From the NCBI RefSeq assembly GCF_937920985.1, contig NZ_CALDXR010000043.1, positions 59,135 through 123,134 of the forward strand: a DNA stretch of 64,000 nt. The letters run 5' to 3'. The position numbers and the translations under genes were made by a program. Source of the stretch: an uncultured Phascolarctobacterium sp. GTDB lineage: Bacteria > Bacillota > Negativicutes > Acidaminococcales > Acidaminococcaceae. The notes under the pieces were generated by a model. The model was not told the DNA's origin. It saw only the letters and a program-made list of their open reading frames with translations, and searched no databases. Positions 46,971 through 56,212 of the stretch are shown here, piece by piece. Within the stretch, counting starts at the first letter, position 1; every line of letters starts with the position of its first letter.

Positions 46971-48695
46971 ATGCAACGATTTAATCTGACCAGACAGTTT
47001 TTTAGGGATGTCTGGTATCTTACTAAAAGCTATTGGCAATCCGAAGAGAAGAAAAAGGCTTTCTTTTTATTGGGCTGTATTATAGCACTTACACTTGGCG
47101 TGGTTTATATGCTTGTTTTGCTTAACCAGTGGAATAACAGCTTCTACAGTGCCTTGCAAAACTATGATGCTAAGAAGATTTTTGATGAACTCATTCATTT
47201 TTCGTGGTTAGCTGCCATTTATATCTTATTGGCAGTATACTCATATTATCTGCAGCAGACATTGATTTTGAATTGGCGTCGTTGGCTGACAACGCGTTTT
47301 ATCGACATCTGGCTGCAAAACAAAACATACTACAATCTGCAGATGTTCGGTAAGGATACGGATAACCCTGACCAACGTATCAGTGAGGACGTGCGTCAGT
47401 TTGTTGAAATGACCTTGAGCTTTGGCATAGGGATCCTCAAGGCGTTTTGCACGTTTGCATCCTTTGTTGTCATTTTATACAATCTTTCCGGCAGTCTTAG
47501 CTTTACCTTTATGGGCAAAACGTGGACTATAAATGGCTACATGCTGTGGGCATCATTACTTTATTCTGTCATTGGTACCTATATTACCCACATTGTTGGC
47601 CGCAAGCTGGTAAAAATCAACTTCATCCAACAGAAATATGAGGCGGATTTCCGTTTCAGTATGATTCGCCTGCGTGAAAGTGCGGAAAGCGTTGCCTTCT
47701 ACCGTGGTGAAGCGCAGGAGGGCAGTGTATTTAAGCTACGCTTTAAAATGCTCTTGGATAACTTCTGGAAACTGGTTAATAAACAGAAACAGCTTGTCTT
47801 TTTAAATTCCGGTTATTCTCAAATCGCTATCATTTTTCCCTTTGTTGTAGCCATGAACCGTTATCTTACGAAAGAAGTAACACTAGGCGGACTGATGCAG
47901 GTTGCCAGTGCCTTTGGCCGTGTGCAGGATTCGCTTTCGTATTTTGTTGATATGTATAGCAGTATTGCTCAATGGCAGGCTGTTGTAATGCGTTTAACTT
48001 ACTTCGGCCATCATATGCACGAGGTTTCTCAGCAGGCGGAACGCTTTCATGTGGAACGCTTTGCTGCTGCCGATGTGGTCGAGGTTAACGATATGCAGAT
48101 AAATCTGCCGGACGGAAAGCCGCTTCTGGAAAATATCAGCTTTACTCTGCATCCGGGGCATAATGTTTTGATTAAGGGTGTCAGCGGCAGCGGTAAAAGT
48201 ACCTTGCTGCGTGCTATCGCCGGTATCTGGCCCTTCGTCGACGGCAAAATCTTTCTTCCGTCACGTGATAAGCTGATGTTTATTCCGCAGAAGCCTTATC
48301 TGCCATTAGGTACACTGCGTGCTGCGCTTAATTACCCGGGAAATAAACCGATAGATGATACTGAATTGATTTATCTGATGGATTTGTGCCAGATTGGTTA
48401 TCTTAAGGATAAACTTGATTTGGAGGCTGACTGGAGCCATGTGCTTTCTGTCGGTGAGCAGCAGCGTTTGGCCTTTGTACGTGCCCATATCCAGCAGCCA
48501 CAGTGGCTTTTCCTGGATGAAGCAACCTCTGCTTTGGATGAAGACACTGAGGCGACTATGTACAGCCTGCTACAGGAGCGTTTACAGCAGACTACTGTTG
48601 TAAGTGTCGGTCATCGCAGTACGCTGAATAAATATCACGAGCTTGTTTTACGCTTAAATAAATTAACTCATCAAGTTACTTTTGAAAAATTATAA
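46971..48695 (+). CDS. SbmA/BacA-like ABC transporter (membrane-ATPase fusion)
   Basis: A 574-residue protein. The N-terminal half has about six transmembrane segments of the SbmA/BacA type (LLGCIIALTLGVVYMLVLLN first). The C-terminal half is an ABC ATPase: Walker A GVSGSGKSTLLRA, signature LSVGEQQRLAF, Walker B WLFLDEATSALDE. This YddA/Rv1819c architecture is linked to uptake of peptides, or of hydrophilic solutes including vitamin B12 in mycobacteria. Substrate here unknown. An fprA gene follows by 12 bp. Confidence 0.88.
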   Translation: MQRFNLTRQFFRDVWYLTKSYWQSEEKKKAFFLLGCIIALTLGVVYMLVLLNQWNNSFYSALQNYDAKKIFDELIHFSWLAAIYILLAVYSYYLQQTLILNWRRWLTTRFIDIWLQNKTYYNLQMFGKDTDNPDQRISEDVRQFVEMTLSFGIGILKAFCTFASFVVILYNLSGSLSFTFMGKTWTINGYMLWASLLYSVIGTYITHIVGRKLVKINFIQQKYEADFRFSMIRLRESAESVAFYRGEAQEGSVFKLRFKMLLDNFWKLVNKQKQLVFLNSGYSQIAIIFPFVVAMNRYLTKEVTLGGLMQVASAFGRVQDSLSYFVDMYSSIAQWQAVVMRLTYFGHHMHEVSQQAERFHVERFAAADVVEVNDMQINLPDGKPLLENISFTLHPGHNVLIKGVSGSGKSTLLRAIAGIWPFVDGKIFLPSRDKLMFIPQKPYLPLGTLRAALNYPGNKPIDDTELIYLMDLCQIGYLKDKLDLEADWSHVLSVGEQQRLAFVRAHIQQPQWLFLDEATSALDEDTEATMYSLLQERLQQTTVVSVGHRSTLNKYHELVLRLNKLTHQVTFEKL

Positions 48696-48707
48696 GGAGG
48701 TTTTCAG

Positions 48708-49889
48708 ATGCTGCCGGTACAAATTGCAGAAAACATTTATGACGTTGGTGTTCAGGATTGGGCTGTGCGTGATTTTCACGGCTACAAAACAGAGAGAGGT
48801 GCAACCTATAACTCTTATCTGATTATGGATGAAAAGATAACCTTGATTGATACTGTTAAAGCGCCCTTTACCGAAGAGCTGTTTGCTAATATCAGTAAGG
48901 TAACACCGTTGGATTCCATTGACTATATTGTCATCAACCATGTTGAGCCTGACCATTCCGGTGCTATGCCTGCGTTGGCCAAGGCTTGCCCCAAAGCAAA
49001 GTTCTATATTACGATGCAAGGTAAAAACGAGGCGATTCAGCATTACGGAGATATTTTTGCTTTTGAGGTTGTAAAAGACGGAGCAACCTTAAATATCGGC
49101 AAGCGCACCTTAACCTTCGCTTCCATGGCAATGCTGCATTGGCCTGACAGTATGGCTACCTATAGTGAGTATGATAAAATACTTTTCTCTAATGATGCCT
49201 TTGGTCAGCATTATGCTACCAGTAAGCGCTTTGACTGTGAAGTAAATCAAGAAGAGCTGTTCTACGAAGCTAAAAAGTATTTTGCCAACATTCTCTGGCC
49301 TTATGCCAAGCTGATTGGCAACGCGCTGAAAAAGCTTGGCGGTTTAGAAATTAAAATGATTGCTCCCTCGCACGGTGTCATCTGGACCGAGCATATTCCC
49401 GACATTCTGCGCTGCTACAGCGAATGGGGCAGCGGTGTACAGGACGGCAGTCTTGTTATTGCTTATGACAGCATGTGGGGCGGTACAGAAAAGTTGGCGC
49501 GGGCGATTGCGCGTGGTGCAGCTAATGCCGGCATTGTTGTTAAAGTATTTAAAATGGGCGCTACACCTAACAGTACGGTAGCAGCAGAGCTCTTTACTGC
49601 CTCCGGTTTTTTGGCAGGCTCTTCAACTCTTAATTGCAGCATGCTGCCGAATATGGGTTCCCTGCTGATTTATCTTAAAGGACTCGGCGCTAAAGGTAAA
49701 AAAGCTGCAGCCTTCGGTACCTTTGGCTGGGGCGGCGGTGCGCAGAAGGATATGGAAGAGCTGCTTGCAAAAAGCTGCTTCGATGCTGTAGAACCCGGTT
49801 TTAACTGCAAATGGACGCCGCAGAAGGCTGAGCTTGAAGCTGCAGAAAAGTATGGTTATGAATTTGCGTTAAAAATAAAAGCTGAATAA
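48708..49889 (+). CDS. fprA: FprA flavodiiron protein (O2/NO reductase)
   Basis: A 393-residue flavodiiron protein. N-terminal metallo-beta-lactamase diiron site: NHVEPDHSGAMPAL (about residues 78-91), FSNDAFGQH, APSHGVIW. C-terminal flavodoxin domain: IAYDSMWGGTEKLARAIARG, then GTFGWGGG. It reduces O2 to water or NO to N2O, protecting anaerobes such as this one. Confidence 0.95.
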   Translation: MLPVQIAENIYDVGVQDWAVRDFHGYKTERGATYNSYLIMDEKITLIDTVKAPFTEELFANISKVTPLDSIDYIVINHVEPDHSGAMPALAKACPKAKFYITMQGKNEAIQHYGDIFAFEVVKDGATLNIGKRTLTFASMAMLHWPDSMATYSEYDKILFSNDAFGQHYATSKRFDCEVNQEELFYEAKKYFANILWPYAKLIGNALKKLGGLEIKMIAPSHGVIWTEHIPDILRCYSEWGSGVQDGSLVIAYDSMWGGTEKLARAIARGAANAGIVVKVFKMGATPNSTVAAELFTASGFLAGSSTLNCSMLPNMGSLLIYLKGLGAKGKKAAAFGTFGWGGGAQKDMEELLAKSCFDAVEPGFNCKWTPQKAELEAAEKYGYEFALKIKAE

Positions 49890-49956
49890 GCTGTGAATTT
49901 TGTGTAAAACAAATATATTTACTAATAAAAAAAGTACACAAATAACGATAATAGTG

Positions 49957-49962
49957 TATAAT
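49957..49962 (+). promoter_or_regulatory. Candidate -10 element of the YbjN-like gene
   Basis: TATAAT 29 bp upstream of the start codon in an AT-rich stretch after fprA; no good -35 partner. Confidence 0.35.
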
Positions 49963-49990
49963 AGTATTATAACAATGAAAGCGAGGTCTT

Positions 49991-50449
49991 ATGATGAATA
50001 AGAAAGCTGAAGTTTACAAGAAATTCCTTGAAGAAAACAAAATTAACTGGGGCGATGTATTCGAAGTTCCGAAGGCAGACGAGGTTCCTGAAGAAAGCTT
50101 CATGCATCCCGTTGTTTTCCGTTCTGCTATCGGCATCCAAGGTCAAAACCTGCCGACTATGCTGGTAATTGACGACAGCATCTATGTAATGCTGCAGGTT
50201 CGCGTAGGCGCTGGTCTGGTTAAAGAAGCTAACAAGGCTGCAGTTCTGGCACATTTGAATGCTCTGAACGAAAACTACAAGGTGTTTAAATATTATGCTG
50301 ATGAAGCTGGCAATATCATCATTGAAAGCTGCATTCCTTCTACCGATGAGCAATTCGTACCGCAAATGATTCATGCAGTAATCGACGTTATTGTTGACCA
50401 CCTTAACACTGAATATCCTAAGCTGATGAAAGCTGTTTGGGCTGAATAA
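49991..50449 (+). CDS. YbjN-like conserved protein
   Basis: A 152-residue soluble protein with an alpha/beta pattern like the YbjN/type III chaperone-like fold (YKKFLEENKINW; MLVIDDSIYVMLQVRVG; ALNENYKVFKYYADEAGNIIIES). No catalytic motif. Codon use resembles highly expressed genes. The role is unknown; it lies directly before the Mn2+ riboswitch. Confidence 0.6.
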   Translation: MMNKKAEVYKKFLEENKINWGDVFEVPKADEVPEESFMHPVVFRSAIGIQGQNLPTMLVIDDSIYVMLQVRVGAGLVKEANKAAVLAHLNALNENYKVFKYYADEAGNIIIESCIPSTDEQFVPQMIHAVIDVIVDHLNTEYPKLMKAVWAE

Positions 50450-50479
50450 GCTGAATAAAAAATATGGTGCTTTCTTAGA

Positions 50480-50617
50480 TAAGGGGAGTAGCCGGCACAA
50501 GCCTTAGGGCTGGTGTTTACACTGCCGTCAGTACGATTCGGAAGAATCCGGCTTTGTAATTAAGTGGCGAGACTTTGTTGTAAAATTTTTATTTTACAGC
50601 ATTGTCTCGCCCTTTTT
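50480..50617 (+). ncRNA. yybP-ykoY (Mn2+) riboswitch with terminator
   Basis: Both signature ends are present: AAGGGGAGTAGC at 50481 and CTGCCGTCAGTACGATTC at 50522. A long terminator follows (GGCGAGAC... with ...GTCTCGCC and TTTTTT, 50564-50617). The yybP-ykoY class senses Mn2+ and usually turns on metal export genes. It controls the P-type ATPase that begins 88 bp after the terminator. I see no strong promoter right before it, so transcription may come from the YbjN-like gene. Confidence 0.92.
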
Positions 50618-50705
50618 TAATATATAATATAAGGTGAAGAGTGTACTTGCACGATTTACCGCAATTTTCGACAAGTAGCAGACGTAAGGTCAAAGGAGAA
50701 AGAAA

Positions 50706-53330
50706 ATGAGTAAATATGGCTTAAGCAAGGAGCAGATTGAAGAGTCACGGCGCAAGTACGGTGATAACACGTTGACGCAGCCGCCGCGGGAAACCTTTTG
50801 GAGCAAGCTGCTGGGGAATTTTCAGGATCCCATTATTCGCATCCTGATAGTAGCGCTGCTGGTAAATGCTTTTTTCGTGTATCTTGGCCATGGTGATTGG
50901 ATTGAAACAATAGGCATTTTCCTGGCAATTATTTTGGCAACCTTTGTTTCCACATGGTCCGAATACAGCAATGAGAATGCCTTTCAAAAGCTGCAGGAGG
51001 AGGCGAGCCGCATTCGCTGCAAGGTGTGGCGTGACGGCGAGCCGTTGGAAATCGCTATTGATGATGTTGTAGTTGGTGATGCCATTATCCTGGAGGCAGG
51101 TGATAAAATTCCGGCAGATGGTATTTTGCTGGATGGTACGCTGAAGCTGGATCAGGCAGCGCTGAACGGTGAAAGCGAGGAAGCTAAAAAAACTGTTGCA
51201 CCTGCTGAGTTCCAATGGGATGACGGTAAAATTGATTTTCTGGATGAACATAAGCTGTTTCGTGGCAGCGTTGTGGTAGAAGGTACTGCTGTGATGCAGG
51301 CTGTGAAGATAGGTGATAATTCCGTTTACGGCCAGCTTACGCAGGAGCTGAAGGATGATGAACGTGACAGTCCGCTGAAGCTGAAGCTGAAAGGACTGGC
51401 AGAGCAGATAAGTAAATTCGGCTATGCCGGCGGTGTTCTGATAGCAGTTGCGGTAATACTGCATAAGATATATCTGGCAGGCAGCTTTGCAGTATATTTT
51501 GCTGATATGACAACAGTAATTGCCGATTTGGTGCAGGCTGTAATCTTGGCGATTATTATTATTGTTATGGCAGTACCGGAAGGCCTGCCGCTGATGATTG
51601 CGATAGTTTCTTCGCTTAATATGCGCAAAATGCTGCATGACCATGTATTGGTGCGTAAGCTGGTCGGCATTGAAACTGCAGGAAGCTTAAACCTGCTGTT
51701 TACCGATAAGACAGGTACTATTACTAAAGGACAGCTGGAGGTAGTACGCTTCTTAACCGGCGATTTACAGGAAATTACTGATTTCACATCATTGCCTGCA
51801 CGTCTTAAGGAGCTGACCTGCCAGCAGGTTTTAATCAATACTTCGTCTACCGTTACCGACGGCAAGATTGTCGGAGGTAATATGACGGAAGCAGCGTTAA
51901 ACAATTATGTCGGTACCTATCGTTTGCCGCAACTGCCGCAGCGCCGACGTTTTATTCCGTTTAACAGTGCCAATAAATATTCCTGGGCGCAGGTTGCTCC
52001 TGCTGATGGCTGTGCGGAATATTGCCTGATTAAGGGTGCACCGGAAAAGCTGCTGCAGGCTACCGATTGGTATTGGTCCAATGACGGTCAGCGTTTGCCG
52101 TTGACTGATGAGATGAAAGCAGCTCTGGATAACAGAATGCTGGAGCTTGCGGGACAGGCAATGAGAATGCTGGCCTTGTGCACCTATGAGGGAGTACCTG
52201 CTGATAACCTGCCGGATAAAGGACTGACGCTTGCCGGTGTTGTTGCCATCCGTGATGACGTGCGTCCGGAAGCAGTGGAGGCTATTAAGGCTGTACAGCA
52301 GGCTGGTGTGCAGGTAGTAATGATTACCGGTGACCGTAAAGAAACTGCAGTTGCCATTGCCAAGGATGCAGGCCTGCTGCAAAGCGCGGAGGATGTAGTC
52401 TGGACCTCCGACGAGCTGGCACAGATGAGTGATGATGAGGTCAAGGCTAAGCTGACGCATCTGCGTGTAGTGGCACGTGCTTTACCGATGGATAAATCGC
52501 GCCTGGTGCGCTTGGCGCAGGAGCTGAATCTTGTAACTGGTATGACCGGTGACGGCGTAAATGATTCGCCGGCGCTGAAAAAGGCTGATGTCGGCTTTGC
52601 TATGGGCAGCGGTACAGAGGTGGCCAAGGAAGCAGGCGATATTGTTATCATGGACGATAATTTCCTCAGCATCAAGCAGGCAATTTTGTACGGAAGAACG
52701 ATTTACAATTCTATCTGCAAATTTATTGTTTTCCAGCTGACGATTAACTTCTCAGCTGTGGCAATTAACTTTATTGCTCCCTTCATCAATATTGATGAAC
52801 CGCTGACGATTACACAGATTCTATGGATTAACCTGGTAATGGATACCCTTGCTGCGCTTGCTTTCGGCGGCGAGCCTGCATTAGCACAGTATCTGCGCGA
52901 GGCGCCTAAGCGCCGCAGTGCACCGCTTGTCAGCAAAAAGATGCTTACGAGCGTTATTGTAAGTGGTCTTTATATGACGATTGTGGGCATTGCCTTTTAC
53001 AAGAGCGCGTGGGTTGACCATCTCTTCCGTGATGCCGATAACCATATCTATACCTATACAGGCTTCTTCTGTGCCTATATTTTTATGGCGGTAGCCAATG
53101 GCTTTAATGTGCGTACCGACGGTTTGAATCTTTTGAAGAATGTCAGCTTGAACAAGGGCTTCTTACAGGTAATGGCGCTGATTGTTGCAATTCAGGTGCT
53201 GCTGACCTTTATCGGTGGGCGTGTATTGCGTACAACGCCGCTGAATGCGCATGAATGGGGCGTTGTCGTCCTGTTTGGCGCTTCCATTATCGTTGTTGAT
53301 TTACTGCGCAAGCTCATCAGCAGCAGGTAA
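50706..53330 (+). CDS. P-type cation ATPase (Ca2+/Mn2+ type), Mn2+ riboswitch controlled
   Basis: An 874-residue P2-type ATPase. N-terminal cation-ATPase domain, dephosphorylation loop LNGESEEAKK, M4 PEGLPL motif, phosphorylated aspartate in FTDKTGTIT (about residue 334), nucleotide site KGAPEKLL, hinge MTGDGVNDSPALKKAD, and M6 NLVMDTLAALAFGGEP. Close to the PMR1/PMCA-like branch that moves Ca2+ or Mn2+. The Mn2+ riboswitch argues for Mn2+ efflux from the cytoplasm. It could also export Ca2+. Confidence 0.92.
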   Translation: MSKYGLSKEQIEESRRKYGDNTLTQPPRETFWSKLLGNFQDPIIRILIVALLVNAFFVYLGHGDWIETIGIFLAIILATFVSTWSEYSNENAFQKLQEEASRIRCKVWRDGEPLEIAIDDVVVGDAIILEAGDKIPADGILLDGTLKLDQAALNGESEEAKKTVAPAEFQWDDGKIDFLDEHKLFRGSVVVEGTAVMQAVKIGDNSVYGQLTQELKDDERDSPLKLKLKGLAEQISKFGYAGGVLIAVAVILHKIYLAGSFAVYFADMTTVIADLVQAVILAIIIIVMAVPEGLPLMIAIVSSLNMRKMLHDHVLVRKLVGIETAGSLNLLFTDKTGTITKGQLEVVRFLTGDLQEITDFTSLPARLKELTCQQVLINTSSTVTDGKIVGGNMTEAALNNYVGTYRLPQLPQRRRFIPFNSANKYSWAQVAPADGCAEYCLIKGAPEKLLQATDWYWSNDGQRLPLTDEMKAALDNRMLELAGQAMRMLALCTYEGVPADNLPDKGLTLAGVVAIRDDVRPEAVEAIKAVQQAGVQVVMITGDRKETAVAIAKDAGLLQSAEDVVWTSDELAQMSDDEVKAKLTHLRVVARALPMDKSRLVRLAQELNLVTGMTGDGVNDSPALKKADVGFAMGSGTEVAKEAGDIVIMDDNFLSIKQAILYGRTIYNSICKFIVFQLTINFSAVAINFIAPFINIDEPLTITQILWINLVMDTLAALAFGGEPALAQYLREAPKRRSAPLVSKKMLTSVIVSGLYMTIVGIAFYKSAWVDHLFRDADNHIYTYTGFFCAYIFMAVANGFNVRTDGLNLLKNVSLNKGFLQVMALIVAIQVLLTFIGGRVLRTTPLNAHEWGVVVLFGASIIVVDLLRKLISSR

Positions 53331-53332
53331 AG

Positions 53333-53395
53333 TTATACACAACTGTTGATAACTCTGTTGATAAACTGTGGGTAAAATACATAAGCTGTGGATAA
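53333..53395 (+). other. Cluster of DnaA boxes
   Basis: One TTATACACA (53333-53341, matches TTATNCACA), two TGTTGATAA (53344-53352 and 53356-53364), one TGTGGGTAA (53367-53375) and one TGTGGATAA (53387-53395, consensus in reverse). Spacings between the first four are 11, 12 and 11 bp; the last four share an orientation. An AT-rich stretch follows. No dnaA or dnaN gene is near, so it is more likely a DnaA-titrating or regulatory site than the main origin. Confidence 0.6.
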
Positions 53396-53475
53396 CCTTT
53401 GGTGGATAGAAGCACACAAATTGCTGTTACATTGTTTACAATATTGCTGTTAAAAAATTAATTTCTAAAAGAATG

Positions 53476-53504
53476 TTGACAATTAAAAGCAGAGTGCGTA
53501 TAAT
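53476..53504 (+). promoter_or_regulatory. Promoter of leuA
   Basis: A consensus promoter: TTGACA (53476-53481), 17-base spacer, TATAAT (53499-53504). Transcription would start near 53511, at the T-box leader. Confidence 0.9.
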
Positions 53505-53510
53505 AGCATT

Positions 53511-53812
53511 CAACGAATCAAATATCGTCCCTAAAAAAACGGTGAAGGGAAGAAGATATGACTGGATGGGCTAAGAGAGTCGCTGGCTGGTGTAAAGCGA
53601 TGCCAATGGTTATATGCATACTGATCCCGGAGTTGCCTTTCTGATATGTAGGGAAGGACGTGTGGTCACGTTACAGGCAAAGGCCTTGTTGGAGGCTGAG
53701 AGGACAGTGCTGTTGAGGTACTGTTGAAATAGGGTGGTACAGCGTGGAATTGTTCCCCGCCCCTAATTGTGTTATTAATAAATAACACAGGTTAGGGACG
53801 GGGATTTTTGTT
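53511..53812 (+). ncRNA. T-box leader of leuA
   Basis: The T-box AGGGTGGTACAGCG is near 53730. The leader ends in a terminator whose arms are GTCCCTAACC-like sequences around TTATTAATAAATAACAC, followed by GGGGATTTTTG. The tRNA-pairing bulge is TGGT, fitting A73 of tRNA-Leu. A CTG in ATACTGATCCCGGAG is a reasonable specifier codon (Leu), but that choice is tentative. It makes leuA expression depend on uncharged tRNA-Leu. Confidence 0.88.
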
Positions 53813-53847
53813 TATAATTGTTAAGAAAAGCTAGGGGGAAATTAATC

Positions 53848-55527
53848 ATGCAGCAGGAGAAAAAATATATTCCGTTTGAACAAATAAAAATTACCGACCG
53901 TCAATGGCCTGATAAAACGATTACTAAAGCACCTGTATGGTGCAGTGTTGATTTGCGCGACGGCAACCAGGCATTGGTAACACCGATGGGCATTCCGGAA
54001 AAAATTCGCTTTTTCCATACCTTGGTAGATTGCGGCTTTAAGGAAATCGAGGTTGGCTTTCCTTCCGCATCGGAAACAGAGTACGAAATTCTGCGTACCT
54101 TGATTGAAGGCGGCCATATTCCTGATGACGTAACTGTGCAGGTTCTGGTGCAGGCGCGTGAAGAGCTTATCCGCAAAACCTTTGAGGCAGTACGCGGTGC
54201 GAAGAATGTTATCATCCATTTTTATAACTCTACTTCAACACTGCAGCGCAAAATTGTTTTTGGCAAGGATATGGACGGTATCACCGATATCGCTGTGCAG
54301 GGCGCACGCCTTATCCGCCAGCTGACGGAAGAAGAGGTTGCCCGCAGCGGTATGAACATCCGCTATGAATATTCTCCGGAAAGCTTTTCCGGTACGGAAA
54401 TTGATTTTTCTGTGGCAATTTGCGAGGCTGTAATGCAGGAAATGGGCTCTAGCAAAGAAAACCCCATTATCCTCAACCTGCCTTCTACTGTTGAAATGTG
54501 TACGCCGAACACCTATGCCGATCAGATTGAATACTTCTGCCGTCATATTAAAAACCGTGAAGCAGCAATTGTCAGCGTGCATCCGCACAATGACCGCGGT
54601 ACCGGCGTTGCCTGCGCTGAGCTGGCACTTTTAGCCGGCGCTGACCGTATCGAAGGTACCTTGTTCGGCAATGGCGAGCGTACCGGTAACCTTGATATCG
54701 TAACTGTAGCCCTCAACATGTTTACGCAAAATGTTGATCCCGAGCTGGATTTCTCGCATATCCTGGATATCAAAAAGGTTTATGAGGAATGCACAAAAAT
54801 GCATGTGCCTGAGCGTCAGCCGTACGCCGGTGAGCTGGCCTTCACCGCCTTCAGCGGTTCGCATCAGGATGCTATCCGCAAGGGCTATGAGTACATGAAA
54901 AACAGCGGTACAGAATATTGGGAGGTACCGTATCTGCCGATTAATCCTGCGGATATTCATCGTGAATACGAGCCGGTTATCCGCATTAACAGTCAGTCCG
55001 GTAAGGGCGGCGCTGCCTTCGTGCTGCAGCATACCGTTGGCTACAATCTGCCTAAGGAAATGCATCCGGAATTTGGCAATATCGTGAAGGCTGCGGCTGA
55101 CGAATACGGCGACGAGCTTTCCAGCGAGCAGATTGTGCAGCTCTTCCGCAAGGAATACATCGACTTTGCCGGCAAATATCAGCTGCTGCGTCATCGCTTC
55201 ACCGAACTGAACGAAGCTGATGGCAGCATCCACAGCCGTTTTGAAGGTGAAATTTCGGTTGCAGGCGAAAATAAGAGTGTAGTTGGTGTAGGTAATGGTC
55301 CTATCGATGCCTTCTTCCAGGCGCTTACCGGTGTCGGAATTAATGGCTACGAATTTGTCAACTATCATGAGCATGCAATTTCCAGAGGCTCTGACGCCAA
55401 GGGCATTTGCTACATCGAGCTGAAGCAGAAAAACAATGGTCATATCTTCGGTGTAGGCATTCACTCCAACATCAACGTGGCAGCGCTGCGCGGCATTATC
55501 TGCGCTATCAATCGCGCGGAGAAGTGA
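53848..55527 (+). CDS. leuA: 2-isopropylmalate synthase (LeuA type 2)
   Basis: A 559-residue protein starting at ATG 53848. It condenses acetyl-CoA with 2-ketoisovalerate in leucine synthesis. The catalytic TIM barrel starts with VDLRDGNQALVTPMG and holds the metal-binding SVHPHNDRGTGVACAELA; the C-terminal LeuA dimer/regulatory domain ends with IHSNINVAALRGIICAI. The length and start match the long LeuA2 type. Single gene under T-box control. Confidence 0.95.
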   Translation: MQQEKKYIPFEQIKITDRQWPDKTITKAPVWCSVDLRDGNQALVTPMGIPEKIRFFHTLVDCGFKEIEVGFPSASETEYEILRTLIEGGHIPDDVTVQVLVQAREELIRKTFEAVRGAKNVIIHFYNSTSTLQRKIVFGKDMDGITDIAVQGARLIRQLTEEEVARSGMNIRYEYSPESFSGTEIDFSVAICEAVMQEMGSSKENPIILNLPSTVEMCTPNTYADQIEYFCRHIKNREAAIVSVHPHNDRGTGVACAELALLAGADRIEGTLFGNGERTGNLDIVTVALNMFTQNVDPELDFSHILDIKKVYEECTKMHVPERQPYAGELAFTAFSGSHQDAIRKGYEYMKNSGTEYWEVPYLPINPADIHREYEPVIRINSQSGKGGAAFVLQHTVGYNLPKEMHPEFGNIVKAAADEYGDELSSEQIVQLFRKEYIDFAGKYQLLRHRFTELNEADGSIHSRFEGEISVAGENKSVVGVGNGPIDAFFQALTGVGINGYEFVNYHEHAISRGSDAKGICYIELKQKNNGHIFGVGIHSNINVAALRGIICAINRAEK

Positions 55528-55900
55528 TTAATAGTTATCAGTGAATAGTGTTTAGTGGTTAGTAAACAGTTGGCAGTACGGGGCGAAGAGAAAATATATT
55601 AGAAAATCGCTCCTGCAATATATTATTTTGCTAAAGGCCGGCGCCAGAAAAACAGATAAGCCGGCTTTGATAACCTCCAAAATAAGGGAAAGATTTTTTG
55701 GAAAAACAAGGGAAAGAACTAAAAATAAGGGAAAGAAGCAAACGCCGCTGGCCGTAAGGCTGGCGGCGATTTGATTTAATAAAAACATATTGCGGAATTT
55801 TCTGAATTATGATAAAATACGTCTTAGGTACTGGAGATGTATCTAAAGCGTTAAGGAGTGATACTTGTAGTGAGTGTTGCTCCAAATTTTTTAACGAAAA
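55528..55900 (+). terminator. Region after leuA with a strong hairpin (55742-55767)
   Basis: No gene seen in about 430 bp. CGCCGCTGGCC (55742-55752) pairs with GGCTGGCGGCG (55757-55767) around GTAA, followed by ATTTGATTT; this may end leuA transcription. Upstream is a second inverted pair, AAGGCCGGC and GCCGGCTTT (about 55635-55669). A repeated purine motif (AGGGAAAGAA, AAGGGAAAG) occurs three times in 55684-55740. Confidence 0.6.
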
Positions 55901-55945
55901 ATGCAACTAAAAATAGTTGCATAGGTACTCGGAAAAGTTTATAAT
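55901..55945 (+). promoter_or_regulatory. hicAB promoter with overlapping palindromic operator
   Basis: Promoter: TTGCAT (55917-55922), 17-base spacer, TATAAT (55940-55945). A perfect inverted repeat ATGCAACTA-AAAA-TAGTTGCAT (55901-55922) overlaps the -35. This is the expected position for an operator bound by the HicB antitoxin (autorepression). Confidence 0.75.
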
Positions 55946-55957
55946 AGAGGTGAAAAG

Positions 55958-56212
55958 ATGGGACAAAAAGAAAAGCTCATAAAAAAGTTAATGAGTAAAC
56001 CAAAAGACTTTACGTTTGCGGAAGCAGAAACATTGCTTAATTATTTTGATTATGTGAGAAGTAACAAGGGTAAAACAAGTGGATCACGGGTAATATTTAT
56101 TAAAGAGGGATGTCATGCTATTTTATTGCATAAACCGCATCCCCGCAAGGAGTTGCTGGCATATCAGATAAAAACTCTGATTTCTGCATTAGAACAGGAG
56201 GGATTAGTGTGA
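55958..56212 (+). CDS. hicA: HicA family mRNA interferase toxin
   Basis: An 84-residue HicA toxin: double-stranded-RNA-binding-like fold with KDFTFAEAETLLNYFDY, GSRVIFIKEG and the catalytic His region AILLHKPHP. HicA cleaves mRNA. It overlaps hicB by 4 bp, toxin first, as is usual for hicAB. Confidence 0.9.
   Translation: MGQKEKLIKKLMSKPKDFTFAEAETLLNYFDYVRSNKGKTSGSRVIFIKEGCHAILLHKPHPRKELLAYQIKTLISALEQEGLV

Noticed and set aside
53333..53460. Chromosomal replication origin
   Set aside because: DnaA boxes and AT-rich DNA are suggestive, but no dnaA, dnaN or other origin-linked genes are present; kept only as a DnaA-box cluster.
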